A stretch of DNA of 45,828 bases from an uncultured Clostridia bacterium. Its GTDB lineage: Bacteria; Bacillota; Clostridia; Oscillospirales; Acutalibacteraceae. Every line of letters begins with the position of its first letter. Position 1 is the first letter of the stretch. The stretch lies in assembly GCA_944380675.1 (NCBI GenBank), contig CALWIH010000008.1:1-45828 (forward strand). The letters are read 5' to 3'. Below are positions 25,873-34,842 of the stretch, piece by piece. A program made the translations under genes and the position numbers. The notes below the pieces were generated by a model. The model ran no database searches. It saw only the letters and a list, made by a program, of their open reading frames with translations, and was not told the origin of the DNA.

Positions 25873-25904
25873 GAAAAGGAGCCCGGCGAAACGCCGGGCT
25901 CCTT
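25873..25904. terminator. Bidirectional intrinsic terminator between spoIVA and thiN
   Basis: AAAGGAGCCCGGCG pairs perfectly with CGCCGGGCTCCTTT around a three-base loop. Plus-strand transcripts from spoIVA meet CCTTT, and minus-strand transcripts from thiN meet CCTTTTCCTTT. It therefore probably serves both converging units. Confidence 0.8.
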
Positions 25905-25976
25905 TGCGTATGCCGCGTGAAAAGGGCTGCGCGAAACGCGGCCGGACAGGAAAGCGGCCGCGCCGCGCCGGCTTCC

Positions 25977-26630
25977 TCAAACGGGCGTCTTTGTCACGAG
26001 GACGAGCGCCAGGCCGCTGTGGACGGCGACGGACGCCGGGGACTCCTCCGCGACGTTGCTCACGCCCATCGGAAGGACGGCGAGGTCGGAATAGAGGTCG
26101 CCGTGGTCGAGCGGATAGCGCATCCCCGTATAGCTGACGGTGCACACCGGGCAGGCGAACGGGAAGACCGAGACGGTCGTCCCCGCGGGGCAGTCGAGGC
26201 GTCGGGTCTCCCCCGCCCCGACGAGATACGCGTCCTCGTCCTCGCCGAGGAGGACGGCGTCGCAGCCGAGCGAATGCAGATGGTGCAGGACGCACAGGTT
26301 GCCGTAGGAGTGGTCGAGCCGCCCGCCGAGGCTTCCCGCGAGCAGGAAGCGCCGGCAGCCGCGCGCCAGCCCCGCGTTCACCGCGGCGAGCATATCCGTG
26401 TCGTCCTTGCGCGGGTTGAGCGGAATCACGGGCACGCCCTCCGGCAGACTGCCGGAGAAGGAGTCGAAATCGCCGACGGCCAGGTCGGGCCGGATGCCGG
26501 CCTCCGCGGCATGGCGCAGTCCCCCGTCGGCGCAGACGACGTAGCAGTCAGGCCGGTAGGCGCGCAGAAGGCTCCCGGCGCTTCTGAGCGGCGCGGCGCC
26601 GATGATGAGGCACGTCTTTACTTCTTCCAT
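25977..26630 (-). CDS. thiN: Thiamine diphosphokinase
   Basis: A 217-residue thiamine pyrophosphokinase that makes thiamine diphosphate from thiamine and ATP. The motifs CADGGLRHAAEAGIRPDLAVGDFDS and KDDTDM with LAGSLGGRLDHSYGNL are the family's catalytic and nucleotide-binding blocks. I use the ATG at 26630, which begins MEEVKTCLIIG. The gene overlaps the rsgA end by 13 bases. It closes the long housekeeping operon; in B. subtilis rpe lies between rsgA and thiN, but not here. No thiamine riboswitch is seen within the operon near it. Confidence 0.93.
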   Translation of the reverse strand: MEEVKTCLIIGAAPLRSAGSLLRAYRPDCYVVCADGGLRHAAEAGIRPDLAVGDFDSFSGSLPEGVPVIPLNPRKDDTDMLAAVNAGLARGCRRFLLAGSLGGRLDHSYGNLCVLHHLHSLGCDAVLLGEDEDAYLVGAGETRRLDCPAGTTVSVFPFACPVCTVSYTGMRYPLDHGDLYSDLAVLPMGVSNVAEESPASVAVHSGLALVLVTKTPV

Positions 26631-27505
26631 TCCTTCAAGTCCTTTACCTCCTGATAGAGCGCAGCGTAGCTCTCGTGGCGGGAACGGCTGATCTTCCCCT
26701 CGCGCACCGCCTCGAGCACCGCGCAGCCCTTCTCGCAGGTGTGCGAGCAGGACGGGAAGCGGCATTCCCCGAGGTACGGCTCGAATTCCCTGAAGCAGTA
26801 CGGCAGCTGCTCCTTGCGCACGACGTCATACCGCTCCATCTGAATCGCGGAGAAGCCGGGCGTGTCCGCCACATAGCCGCCGCCCTCGAGGGGCAGCAGC
26901 TCGACCTGCCGCGTCGTATGTCTGCCGCGCCCCAGCTTCCGGCTGATTTCGCCGGTCTCGAGCCGGAAGCGCGCGTCGATCCGGTTGAGCAGCGTGGACT
27001 TCCCCACGCCGGAGTTACCCGTGAAGGCTGTGATCTTCCCGGGCAGAAGCGCCTTCACCCGCTCCACGCCCTCCCCTGTCTCGGAGGACACGGAGATGAC
27101 GGGAAAGCCGATCGGCTCGTAGATCTCGCGCAGCCACTGCGCCTGCTCGAGGTCGATCTTGGAAATCACAAGCACGGGCGCGATGCCCTTGTCCTCCGCG
27201 GCGGCAATGATCTTGTCAATCACAAGCGTGCTCGGCGTCGGGTGGCAGGTGGCCGCCACGAGGACGAGCTGGTCGAGGTTCGCCATCGGCGGGCGGACGA
27301 GCGAGTTCTTCCTCGGGAGAATCTCCGCAATCAGCGGAGACTGGTTTTCCTCGAGGAGGAGCCTCACCGAGTCGCCCGGCAGCGGGGTGATGTCGTTTTT
27401 GCGGAACACGCCCCGCGCCTTGCACTCATAGACGGTATCGCCGCTCTGCACATAGTAGAAGCCGCCGATCCCTTTCAAAATCAGTCCCGTTGTTTCCATC
27501 GCCAT
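26618..27505 (-). CDS. rsgA: Ribosome small subunit-dependent GTPase RsgA (CpgA)
   Basis: A 295-residue circularly permuted GTPase that helps mature the 30S subunit. Domains are an OB-fold (about 5-65), the permuted GTPase with G4 ISKID near 114-118, G1 GNSGVGKS at 163-170 and G3 DTPG at 214-217, and a C-terminal zinc finger C248, C253, H255, C261. The start is ATG at 27505 or 27499; I keep the first. It begins right at the prkC stop codon. In B. subtilis this GTPase is a substrate of PrkC, so the adjacency may be functional. Confidence 0.95.
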   Translation of the reverse strand: MAMETTGLILKGIGGFYYVQSGDTVYECKARGVFRKNDITPLPGDSVRLLLEENQSPLIAEILPRKNSLVRPPMANLDQLVLVAATCHPTPSTLVIDKIIAAAEDKGIAPVLVISKIDLEQAQWLREIYEPIGFPVISVSSETGEGVERVKALLPGKITAFTGNSGVGKSTLLNRIDARFRLETGEISRKLGRGRHTTRQVELLPLEGGGYVADTPGFSAIQMERYDVVRKEQLPYCFREFEPYLGECRFPSCSHTCEKGCAVLEAVREGKISRSRHESYAALYQEVKDLKEWKK

Positions 27506-27506
27506 C

Positions 27507-29567
27507 TCACTCGTCCGACGGCGTGATGGGGAACAGCGGATCCGGCTCGCTCTCGAACGGATCCTGCGAGGAGGCGGGCGACGAGGACACCGGCCCGGAC
27601 GGCTCCTCATAGAAATACGATTCCTTGATATGGTACTCGCCGGCGTCGAAGTCCAGCGTCACGACGCGGTACTTTACGCCGTTGAGCTCGACCGTCAGCT
27701 CCTGCTGCCCCTTTCCGCTGAAGGTCAGGACGTAGCTGCCGCTGCCGTACGTCGGATTGACGACGTCCTCCTGGACGAGCGTGCCGTCGATATACGCCTT
27801 GAGCGTCAGGTCGTAGGAGATGCCGGCGGGCATTTCGATGGAGACGGAGAGCTCCTTCTCCGTCGTCTCGCCGGAGCTGTACGTCAGATCGACGGCGCTG
27901 CCCTTCTCGACCTTGTTGCCGGGAAGCGGCGAGCAGTCGACGACGACGCCCTTCTCCTTGCCCGTATCGTCGCGCGGCGTAGTTTCGCCGACGGTGAGGC
28001 CGGCGTCGACCAGAATCTGTCTGGCCGTGTCGATGTCAAGGCCGATGATGTTCGTGGGGATGGTGACCGTCGTGTCGGCCGGGCCGCTGCTGATGAAGAC
28101 GGTGACGGTGGCGCCCTTCGCGATGGAGGACTTCGCGGCCGGATCCGTGCGGATGACCTTGCCCTCCTCCACCTCGTCGTCGGCGATCTCCGTGAAGCTC
28201 GGCGCGAAGCCGTAGCTCATAAGCGTCGACTCGGCGTCCGCGCGGGAATAGTTCGTCACATCGGGCACCTCGGCCATCTCACCGCCCGCGTTGACGTAGA
28301 GCGTGACCGTCGTGCCGACGCGCACCTTGATGTTGCCCGCGGGATTCTGGTCGAGGATCTGGCCGATCGGCTCGTCGCCGCTGCTCTGGATCTCCTGCTT
28401 CTCGAAGACGATCATGCCGCTGTATTTTTCATCGTTGACCACGTCGTTGTACATCTGCCCGACGAGGTTTTCGAGGTAGAATTCCGTAACCTCCTCCGAC
28501 TCGCAGCCTCTGAGCACCGTGGAGATGCCGAGCGCAATCGCGACAATCAGGAAGGCGGCGACGATTCCCGTGATGATGAGGGGCGCGACGCTCTTTTTCT
28601 TCTGATCCTTCTCCACGACCTCCTCGTACTCGTAGTTGTCGTTGTACGCGGGGATCTCGGAGCCCTTGACGTTGTTGATGGCGTCGATGTACTTCGTCGG
28701 CTTCTCGTCGACGAAATACTTGTACTGGAAGCTGACGCTCGGATTGCGGCGGAACTCCTCGACGTCGCGCAGCATCTCGGACGCGGACTGGTAGCGGTGC
28801 GCCGGATCCTTCTGCATCGCGCGCATCGTGATTTCCTCGAGCCCTTCCGGGATGGAGGGATTGATCTCGCGCGGCGGCTTCGGGTCGGCCTGCAGCTGCA
28901 TGATGGCGACGGAGACCGCGTTGTCGGCCTCGAACGGCAGGCGGCCGGTGATCATCTCATAGAGCATCACGCCGACGGAATAGATATCCGCCTTCTCGTC
29001 GGTGAGGTCGCCGCGCGCCTGCTCGGGCGCGATATAGTGCACCGAGCCGATTGTCTTGCCGGTCATGGTGCGCGTCTCGCTGCGGGAGAAGCGCGCGATG
29101 CCGAAGTCCGTCACCTTGATGGTGCCGTCCTGCAGGAGCATGATGTTCTGCGGCTTGACGTCGCGGTGGACAATCCCCTTCTCGTGCGCGTGCTGCAGAG
29201 CGCGCAGAATCTGCACGGTGAAGTGGATGGCCTCCTTCCACTTGACCTCGTGCTGCTGGCTCAGGTAATCCTTGAGGGTGATGCCGTCGATGTATTCCTC
29301 CACGATGTACTGGATCCGGTCGCCGAAGCTGACGTCGTACACCTTGACAATGTTGGGGTGAGAAAGCACGGCAATCGCCTTCGACTCGTTCTTGAAGCGG
29401 CGGATGAACTCCTCATTGCCGAGGAACTCGTCCTTGAGAATCTTAATCGCGACGATGCGGTCGTCGATCGTGTCGCGCGCGCGGTAGACGTACGCCATCC
29501 CGCCGACGCCGACCAGCTCATGAATCTCATAGCGCCCGTCGAGGCGCTTCCCGGTATATTTATCCAT
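27507..29567 (-). CDS. prkC: PASTA-domain Ser/Thr protein kinase PrkC
   Basis: A 686-residue membrane kinase that senses muropeptides or lipid II outside and phosphorylates cytoplasmic proteins inside. The kinase domain (about 13-275) has GVGGMAYVY, ATP lysine Lys42, HRD 134-136 and DFG 154-156. A membrane helix is at about 328-352. Three PASTA repeats follow (about 362-428, 430-496, 499-566), then an extra beta-rich extracellular segment (about 570-650) and a Ser/Pro/acidic tail. It lies 22 bases after the prpC phosphatase, the usual kinase-phosphatase pair. In B. subtilis PrkC acts in spore germination and cell wall homeostasis. Confidence 0.95.
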   Translation of the reverse strand: MDKYTGKRLDGRYEIHELVGVGGMAYVYRARDTIDDRIVAIKILKDEFLGNEEFIRRFKNESKAIAVLSHPNIVKVYDVSFGDRIQYIVEEYIDGITLKDYLSQQHEVKWKEAIHFTVQILRALQHAHEKGIVHRDVKPQNIMLLQDGTIKVTDFGIARFSRSETRTMTGKTIGSVHYIAPEQARGDLTDEKADIYSVGVMLYEMITGRLPFEADNAVSVAIMQLQADPKPPREINPSIPEGLEEITMRAMQKDPAHRYQSASEMLRDVEEFRRNPSVSFQYKYFVDEKPTKYIDAINNVKGSEIPAYNDNYEYEEVVEKDQKKKSVAPLIITGIVAAFLIVAIALGISTVLRGCESEEVTEFYLENLVGQMYNDVVNDEKYSGMIVFEKQEIQSSGDEPIGQILDQNPAGNIKVRVGTTVTLYVNAGGEMAEVPDVTNYSRADAESTLMSYGFAPSFTEIADDEVEEGKVIRTDPAAKSSIAKGATVTVFISSGPADTTVTIPTNIIGLDIDTARQILVDAGLTVGETTPRDDTGKEKGVVVDCSPLPGNKVEKGSAVDLTYSSGETTEKELSVSIEMPAGISYDLTLKAYIDGTLVQEDVVNPTYGSGSYVLTFSGKGQQELTVELNGVKYRVVTLDFDAGEYHIKESYFYEEPSGPVSSSPASSQDPFESEPDPLFPITPSDE

Positions 29568-29589
29568 TCTCAGTCACTCCCATCAAAAG

Positions 29590-30315
29590 TCAGTTTTTTA
29601 CGGCGACAACGGTGATATTGTCGCCGCCGCCGCTGTCCTTTGCCATGGAAACCAGAACGCTGCAGCAATCCTTCGGGGACATGGCGGACGCCTTGAGAAG
29701 CTCCCTGTCCTCCACATAGTTCGTCAGGCCGTCGGTGCACAGGAGCAGGCAGTCGCCGGGAAGGATCTCAAACTCCTGGTAATCGATCTCCACGGTGGGC
29801 TCCACGCCGAGCACACGGGTGATGATGTTTTTCTGAGGATGCACCCTGGCCTCCTCCTCGGTGATGTCTCCGTGGTTGACCAGCTCCTGCACGATGGAGT
29901 GATCCGTCGTGACGCGGGTCAGCTTCGATCCGGAGGCGAGGTACGCGCGGCTGTCGCCCGCGTGGGCGAGCGCGACGCGCCCTCCCCGCATGATGGCGGC
30001 GACGACCGTCGTCCCCATCCCGCGCAGCGACCGATCCGACTGCGCCTCCTGGTAAATCGCGCGGTTCGCGTTGTAGACCGCGGTGATCATGATGTTTTTG
30101 ATGCCGTCGTCGGATATGTTTTTCCAGTAGGTGGACTTGAACTGCCAGGAGATCCGGTCCACGGCGATTTTGCTCGCCACGTTTCCGCCGTTGGCCCCTC
30201 CCATGCCGTCGCAGACGACGACCCAGGCGCCCTCTCCGGGCAGCTCGCCGAAGGCGAAGCCATCCTGGTTCGATTTTCGGACCAGGCCGACGTCACTCAT
30301 CCCGTAAAGCAGCAT
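29590..30315 (-). CDS. prpC: PP2C-type Ser/Thr phosphatase PrpC/Stp
   Basis: A 241-residue metal-dependent PP2C phosphatase that reverses PrkC phosphorylation. Metal-binding motifs are present: SDVGLVRKSNQD near 7-18, VCDGMGGANGG near 34-44, GDSRAYL, CTDGLTNYV and GGGDNITVV. Length is normal. The ATG at 30315 has GGAGGAG about nine bases upstream and overlaps the end of rlmN by 23 bases, so it is translationally coupled to rlmN. Confidence 0.95.
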   Translation of the reverse strand: MLLYGMSDVGLVRKSNQDGFAFGELPGEGAWVVVCDGMGGANGGNVASKIAVDRISWQFKSTYWKNISDDGIKNIMITAVYNANRAIYQEAQSDRSLRGMGTTVVAAIMRGGRVALAHAGDSRAYLASGSKLTRVTTDHSIVQELVNHGDITEEEARVHPQKNIITRVLGVEPTVEIDYQEFEILPGDCLLLCTDGLTNYVEDRELLKASAMSPKDCCSVLVSMAKDSGGGDNITVVAVKN

Positions 30316-31360
30316 AAGTAGACTCCTCCTCTTCCATCCGGCGGCGAAGCTGACCGCAGGATGCGTCTATATCGGAACCAAGGGTACGCCGCACGGTGGC
30401 GGGGATGCCCTTCTTCTCCAGAATGGCAATGAAGCGCTCCTGGCGCTCCGCCGGGCTCTTGTGAAAGCTGTTCCCCGTCACGTCGTTGACGGGAATCAGA
30501 TTCACATGGCACAGCATTCCTTCGAGGCGGGAGGCGAGCTCCCGGGCGCAGGCGTCGCTGTCGTTGACGCCGCTGATCATCGCGTATTCAAAGGAGATCC
30601 TCCTGCCCGTCGAGGCCGCGTAAGAGCGGCACGCCTTGAGCAGCGTCTCCACGTTCCATTTCTTGTTGATTGGCATGGTGCGGCTCCGAATCTCGTCATT
30701 CGGCGCATGGAGGGAGACGGAGAGCGTGAGCTGCAGATTCTCCTTCTCGAGCTGATAGATGCGGTCGACGAGGCCGCAGGTCGAGAGGGAGATATGGCGC
30801 ATCCCGATATTCATGCCCTCCTCGGAGGAGACGAGACGCAGAAAGCGCAGGACGTTGTCATAGTTGTCGAGCGGCTCGCCCATTCCCATCAGGACGATGT
30901 TGGAGATCCGCCGCCCGGCGTCGCGCTGCACCGTCTGCACCTCGGAGAGCATCTCCGAGGCCGTCATGTCGCGCGCATAGCCGCTCTTTCCCGTCGCGCA
31001 GAAGGCGCAGCCCATCCGGCAGCCCACCTGCGTTGAGATGCAGATGGAAAGACCGTGGCGGTATTCCATGAGGACGCACTCCACATACTCGCCGTCCGGA
31101 AGGCGGAGCAGGTACTTTGCCGTCCCGTCAATTTGGGAGGTCTGCTTTCTGGCGATGGCGGCGGAGGCGATGGTGTACCGCTCGGCGAGCCGGGCGCGCA
31201 GCTCCTTCGAGAGGTTCGTCATCTCGTCGAAGGAGGCCACGCCGCTCTGGTGGAGCCAGCGGTAAATCTGCCCGGCGCGGAACGCGGGCAGGCCGAGCTC
31301 CCGTACCGCCTCCTGCAGCTCGGGGAGCGTTTTCGATTTGATGTCTTCGGGCACGTTCAT
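30293..31360 (-). CDS. rlmN: 23S rRNA/tRNA adenine-C2 methyltransferase RlmN
   Basis: A 355-residue radical SAM enzyme that methylates C2 of A2503 in 23S rRNA and of A37 in some tRNAs. The radical SAM cysteines are C114, C118 and C121 in GCRMGCAFCATG. The methyl-carrying C-terminal cysteine lies in DIDASCGQL. The MGMGEPLDNYDNV motif is also present. Length is standard. It lies between rsmB (six-base gap) and prpC, as in B. subtilis. Confidence 0.96.
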   Translation of the reverse strand: MNVPEDIKSKTLPELQEAVRELGLPAFRAGQIYRWLHQSGVASFDEMTNLSKELRARLAERYTIASAAIARKQTSQIDGTAKYLLRLPDGEYVECVLMEYRHGLSICISTQVGCRMGCAFCATGKSGYARDMTASEMLSEVQTVQRDAGRRISNIVLMGMGEPLDNYDNVLRFLRLVSSEEGMNIGMRHISLSTCGLVDRIYQLEKENLQLTLSVSLHAPNDEIRSRTMPINKKWNVETLLKACRSYAASTGRRISFEYAMISGVNDSDACARELASRLEGMLCHVNLIPVNDVTGNSFHKSPAERQERFIAILEKKGIPATVRRTLGSDIDASCGQLRRRMEEEESTYAALRDE

Positions 31361-31366
31361 CTTCCT

Positions 31367-32677
31367 TTATGTGTGTTCAAACCGGGACAGGAAAAAGCCG
31401 TCCGTCCCGTGGACGCCGGGGAACAGCGTCAGCTGATGCTCCGGCTCGGGCGCTGCGCGGACAATCCCCTGCGGCAGCCGCAGCGGCGACGGGGAGAACG
31501 CGGGGTGCTCCCGCAGGAAGCGATCCGCGACGCCCCCGTTCTCCGCGGGGTTGAGCGTACAGGTCGAGTACAGCAGCACGCCGCCCGGTTTGACGAGCTT
31601 TGACGCCTCACAGAGAATACGGTACTGCAAATCGGGCAGGCTGTCAAGTGCGGATTTCTCCTTGTAGCGGATCTCGGGCTTTCTGCGCAGGATGCCGAGG
31701 CCGGAGCACGGCGCGTCGCACAGCACGCGGTCGGCGGGCGCGAGGGGCTCCGCCGGCCGCTCGGCGTCGCGGACGGCGGCGCGCACGGCGGTCAGGCCGA
31801 GCCGCTGCGCGCCGGAGGCAATGAGGCGCACCTTACTCTTGTACTTGTCGAAGGCGAGAATTTCGCCGCGGTTCTGCATCTCCTCGGCGATGGTGAACGT
31901 CTTGCCGCCGGGCGCGGCGCAGACGTCAATCACCCGCTCTCCCGGCTGCGCCCCGAGCGCGCGTGCGGCGAGCTGCGAGGAGAGATCCTGCACATGGAAC
32001 AGCCCCTCCGAAAACGCGCGGAGCGACGCGACAGAGCCCGGCTTTTCGAGCACCAGCGCGTCCGGGAAGCCCTCGCGCTGACTTGCCGCGACGCCCTCCT
32101 GCGAAAACAGGCGGAGAAGCTCCTCCGCGCTCGTCCTGACCGTGTTCACGCGGATGGCGACGGGGGCAGGCTCGGAGAGCGACCGCAGCAGAGCGGAGAC
32201 GAGCTCCTCCCCATACGACGCCCGCCAGAGCGACAGAAGCCACGCCGGGCACGAATACCGCACCGCGTCATCCGGCCAGACGAGCGTCTCCTTTCCGCGC
32301 AGGAGGCTGCGCAGGACGCCGTTGACGAAGCCGGACGCCTTTCCCGCGCCGTTCTCCTTCGCGAGCTGGACGCTCTCGTTGACGGCGGCGGAGTCGGGCA
32401 CGCGGTCGAGGAACAGGATCTGATAGACGCCGAGGCGCAGGATTTCGAGCACCTTCGGCGTCAGGGCGGAAAGCTTCCGGTCCGAAAACCGGGAAATGGC
32501 GTAATCGAGCGTCAGACGGCGCTCGAGCACGCCGTAAAAGAGCGTCGAGGCAAAGGCGGCGTCCAGGCCGGACAGGCCGCGCTTGCGCAGCGTCTTGTCG
32601 AGCACAATGTTGGAGTAGCCCTCGTTGACGTCAACCTGCAGCAGCGCTTCAAGCGCCGCGTTTCTCGCAGCATCCAT
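31367..32677 (-). CDS. rsmB: 16S rRNA m5C967 methyltransferase RsmB
   Basis: A 436-residue SAM-dependent RNA cytosine methyltransferase. An NusB-like RNA-binding domain forms the N-terminus (about 1-130). The catalytic domain has the SAM motif VIDVCAAPGGKT, the motif IV CDAPCSGLG with one catalytic cysteine, and STCTLNPAEN with the second. Length is normal. It follows the YugP-type gene by one base and precedes rlmN. Confidence 0.95.
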   Translation of the reverse strand: MDAARNAALEALLQVDVNEGYSNIVLDKTLRKRGLSGLDAAFASTLFYGVLERRLTLDYAISRFSDRKLSALTPKVLEILRLGVYQILFLDRVPDSAAVNESVQLAKENGAGKASGFVNGVLRSLLRGKETLVWPDDAVRYSCPAWLLSLWRASYGEELVSALLRSLSEPAPVAIRVNTVRTSAEELLRLFSQEGVAASQREGFPDALVLEKPGSVASLRAFSEGLFHVQDLSSQLAARALGAQPGERVIDVCAAPGGKTFTIAEEMQNRGEILAFDKYKSKVRLIASGAQRLGLTAVRAAVRDAERPAEPLAPADRVLCDAPCSGLGILRRKPEIRYKEKSALDSLPDLQYRILCEASKLVKPGGVLLYSTCTLNPAENGGVADRFLREHPAFSPSPLRLPQGIVRAAPEPEHQLTLFPGVHGTDGFFLSRFEHT

Positions 32678-32678
32678 C

Positions 32679-33383
32679 TCAGTCGCGCCTCCTGCGGCTC
32701 CCGACGATGGCGAGCAGGCGCAGCAGCGACATCAGGGAGGTGAACGTCGCCGCAAGATACGTCAGCGCGGCGGCGCGGAGCACCTTTTCCGCCCCGGCCA
32801 GCTCGTTCGGATAGAGCACGCCCGCCTGGTCGAGCGCCCGCACGGCGCGGCGGCTCGCGTTGAACTCGACGGGGAGCGTCACAAGCTGGAAGAGCACCAT
32901 CAGGCTGTAAAGCGCGATGCCGATGAGAACGACGAAGTCGTACTGCACCGGCAGCAGCAGGCCGATGAGAATCAGCGGCATCGAGAGCCTCGAGCCGAAG
33001 TTCGTCACGGGCACGAGAAAGCCGCGGATGCGGTTCGGCAGGTAGCCGACGGCGTGCTGAATCGCGTGCCCCGCCTCGTGGGCGGCGACGCCGACGGCGG
33101 AAATACTGCTGACGCTGTACACCGGCGCCGAGAGGCTGATAACCCCGGTCCGCGGGTCGAAATGATCCGTCAGGCTGCCGGGAATCTGCCGCACGGAGAC
33201 GCCCCGCACCGAGCCGAAGCGCAGCACGGCCTCGGCGGCCTCGCGGCCCGTGAGCCCGCGCGACGAAGTGACGCGTGAATACTTCTCAAACGTCGCCTTC
33301 ACCTTGAACTGCGCGTACAAAGAGAGCACCAGCGCGGGCAGCATATAGAGAAAGTAGGTGTAGTCGAAATAGTAATATCCCAT
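32679..33383 (-). CDS. YugP-type neutral zinc metallopeptidase, membrane-bound
   Basis: A 234-residue predicted membrane zinc peptidase of the YugP family. The HEAGH motif is at residues 102-106, with a first membrane segment near 8-24 and further hydrophobic segments near 130-170 and 205-225. The preceding LSAPVYSVSSISAVGVAAHE is typical. The substrate is unknown. The gene sits between fmt (nine-base gap) and rsmB (one-base gap). In B. subtilis fmt and rsmB are adjacent and yugP is elsewhere, but insertion of this gene here is familiar in Clostridia. The ATG at 33383 has GGAGGA upstream. Confidence 0.9.
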   Translation of the reverse strand: MGYYYFDYTYFLYMLPALVLSLYAQFKVKATFEKYSRVTSSRGLTGREAAEAVLRFGSVRGVSVRQIPGSLTDHFDPRTGVISLSAPVYSVSSISAVGVAAHEAGHAIQHAVGYLPNRIRGFLVPVTNFGSRLSMPLILIGLLLPVQYDFVVLIGIALYSLMVLFQLVTLPVEFNASRRAVRALDQAGVLYPNELAGAEKVLRAAALTYLAATFTSLMSLLRLLAIVGSRRRRD

Positions 33384-33392
33384 AGAGACGCG

Positions 33393-34340
33393 TTATCCTC
33401 CTGAGGCGGGAGTCTCCTCCCCCAGTCGTTCGTCCTCGTGCAGCGGGTGGCCGCGCAGGAAATCGCTTCCGCTCATGCGCTTGCCGCCCTGATACTGCAC
33501 CTCCTCGAGGCACAGAGCGCCGTCCCCGCAGGCGGCGAAAAAGCGGCCGCCCTCCTCCCAGACGCTGCCGGGCGCGCGCCGGGTCTTCCCGCAGAGCGAA
33601 ACGCGGAACAGCTTCAGCTGCCTGCCGCGGAACGTCGTCTGCGCGACCGGCCAGGGATTCAGGCCGCGCACGAGGTTGTGAAGCTCCGCAGCGGTACGGC
33701 TCCAGTCGACGCGCGCCAGCTCCTTCGACAGCTGGGACGCGTACGTCCCGCCGTCCGCCGGCTGCGGCGTGCGCGGGGCGGCGCCGTCCGCAATCGCGGC
33801 CATCGTGCGCACGAGCAGCGAGGCGCCCATCGCGGCGAGGCGGTCGAAGAGCTCGCCCGCCGTCTCGTCGGGGCCGATGGGCGTCTCCTCGGCGAAAATC
33901 ACGTCGCCCGTATCGAGGCCCTCCGCCATGTACATCGTGGTCACGCCGGAGACGGCGTCGCCGTTGAGCACCGCCCACTGAATCGGGGCCGCGCCGCGGT
34001 ACTTCGGCAGCAGCGAACCGTGGACGTTCACGCAGCCGAGAGGCGGCACGGCGAGGACGTCCGGCGGGAGCAGCTTGCCGTACGCCACGACAACGATCGC
34101 GTCCGGATGAAAAGCGCGCAGGGACTCGAGCGCCTCGGCGGTGCGCAGCGTCGCGGGCTGCAGCACCGGGATACCGCGGGCGAGCGCGAGCTCCTTGACC
34201 GGCGGGGGCGTCAGGACGTACCCTCTCCCCTTCGGCTTATCCGGCTGGGTGTAGACGGCGCAGACCTCGTGTCCCGCGTCAAGCAGGGCCTGCAGGCTGG
34301 GCACGGCGAAATCGGGGGTTCCCATAAACACGATACGCAT
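33393..34340 (-). CDS. fmt: Methionyl-tRNA formyltransferase
   Basis: A 315-residue enzyme that formylates initiator Met-tRNA using 10-formyl-tetrahydrofolate. The N-terminal MRIVFMGTPDFAVPSLQAL and the folate-binding/catalytic NVHGSLLPKYRGAAPIQWAV are family signatures. The C-terminal tRNA-binding domain is present (LVRGLNPWPVAQTTFRG). The ATG overlaps the def stop codon (TAATG), so the deformylase and formyltransferase are translationally coupled. Confidence 0.97.
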   Translation of the reverse strand: MRIVFMGTPDFAVPSLQALLDAGHEVCAVYTQPDKPKGRGYVLTPPPVKELALARGIPVLQPATLRTAEALESLRAFHPDAIVVVAYGKLLPPDVLAVPPLGCVNVHGSLLPKYRGAAPIQWAVLNGDAVSGVTTMYMAEGLDTGDVIFAEETPIGPDETAGELFDRLAAMGASLLVRTMAAIADGAAPRTPQPADGGTYASQLSKELARVDWSRTAAELHNLVRGLNPWPVAQTTFRGRQLKLFRVSLCGKTRRAPGSVWEEGGRFFAACGDGALCLEEVQYQGGKRMSGSDFLRGHPLHEDERLGEETPASGG

Positions 34341-34813
34341 TATCTCATATTCTCCAATTCTTCGTCGGTCAGCATCCGGATGCAGTGCGCCTTGAAGTTA
34401 ATGCCGTTGAGATGGTCGATCTCATGGCAGCAGGCATCGGCGCGGAAGCCCTCGCTCTTGAGCTCGAACGTCTTGCCGTTCCGATCCTGCGCGCGCACGA
34501 CGACGCGGTACGGGCGCTTCGTGACGCCGTACTCTCCCGGGAAGGAGAGGCAGCCCTCCACGCACTCCTGCTCGCCGCTCTGCTCAACGATCTCGGGGTT
34601 GACCAACTCGATAACGCCCTCCCCGATGTCGACGACGGCAATGCGGCGCAGAATACCCACCTGCGGCGCGGCGAGGCCGACGCCGTCGGCGTGGTGCATC
34701 GTCTCAGCCATGTCGTCAAGCAGGACGCCGAGCTTGGAGTCGAACTTGTCGACGGGGCGGCAGACCTTCGTCAGAATCTCGTCGCCGTCTTTTACAATAT
34801 TGCGAATCGCCAT
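34340..34813 (-). CDS. def: Peptide deformylase
   Basis: A 157-residue metal-dependent deformylase that removes the formyl group from new proteins. Motif 1 GVGLAAPQVG, motif 2 EGCLSFPG (metal-binding Cys) and motif 3 CHEIDHLNG (metal-binding HExxH) are all present. The start at ATG 34813 has GTGAGG six bases upstream and gives the usual MAIRNIVKDGD; a GTG four codons upstream is less likely. It lies 29 bases after priA. Confidence 0.96.
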   Translation of the reverse strand: MAIRNIVKDGDEILTKVCRPVDKFDSKLGVLLDDMAETMHHADGVGLAAPQVGILRRIAVVDIGEGVIELVNPEIVEQSGEQECVEGCLSFPGEYGVTKRPYRVVVRAQDRNGKTFELKSEGFRADACCHEIDHLNGINFKAHCIRMLTDEELENMR

Positions 34814-34842
34814 AGTAATCCTCACTTTCTGTGCTGATCATA

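Noticed and set aside
27630-29615. A 661-codon plus-strand open frame opposite prkC
   Set aside because: It is the antisense shadow of a well defined kinase, with low-complexity Arg/Asp/Leu composition.
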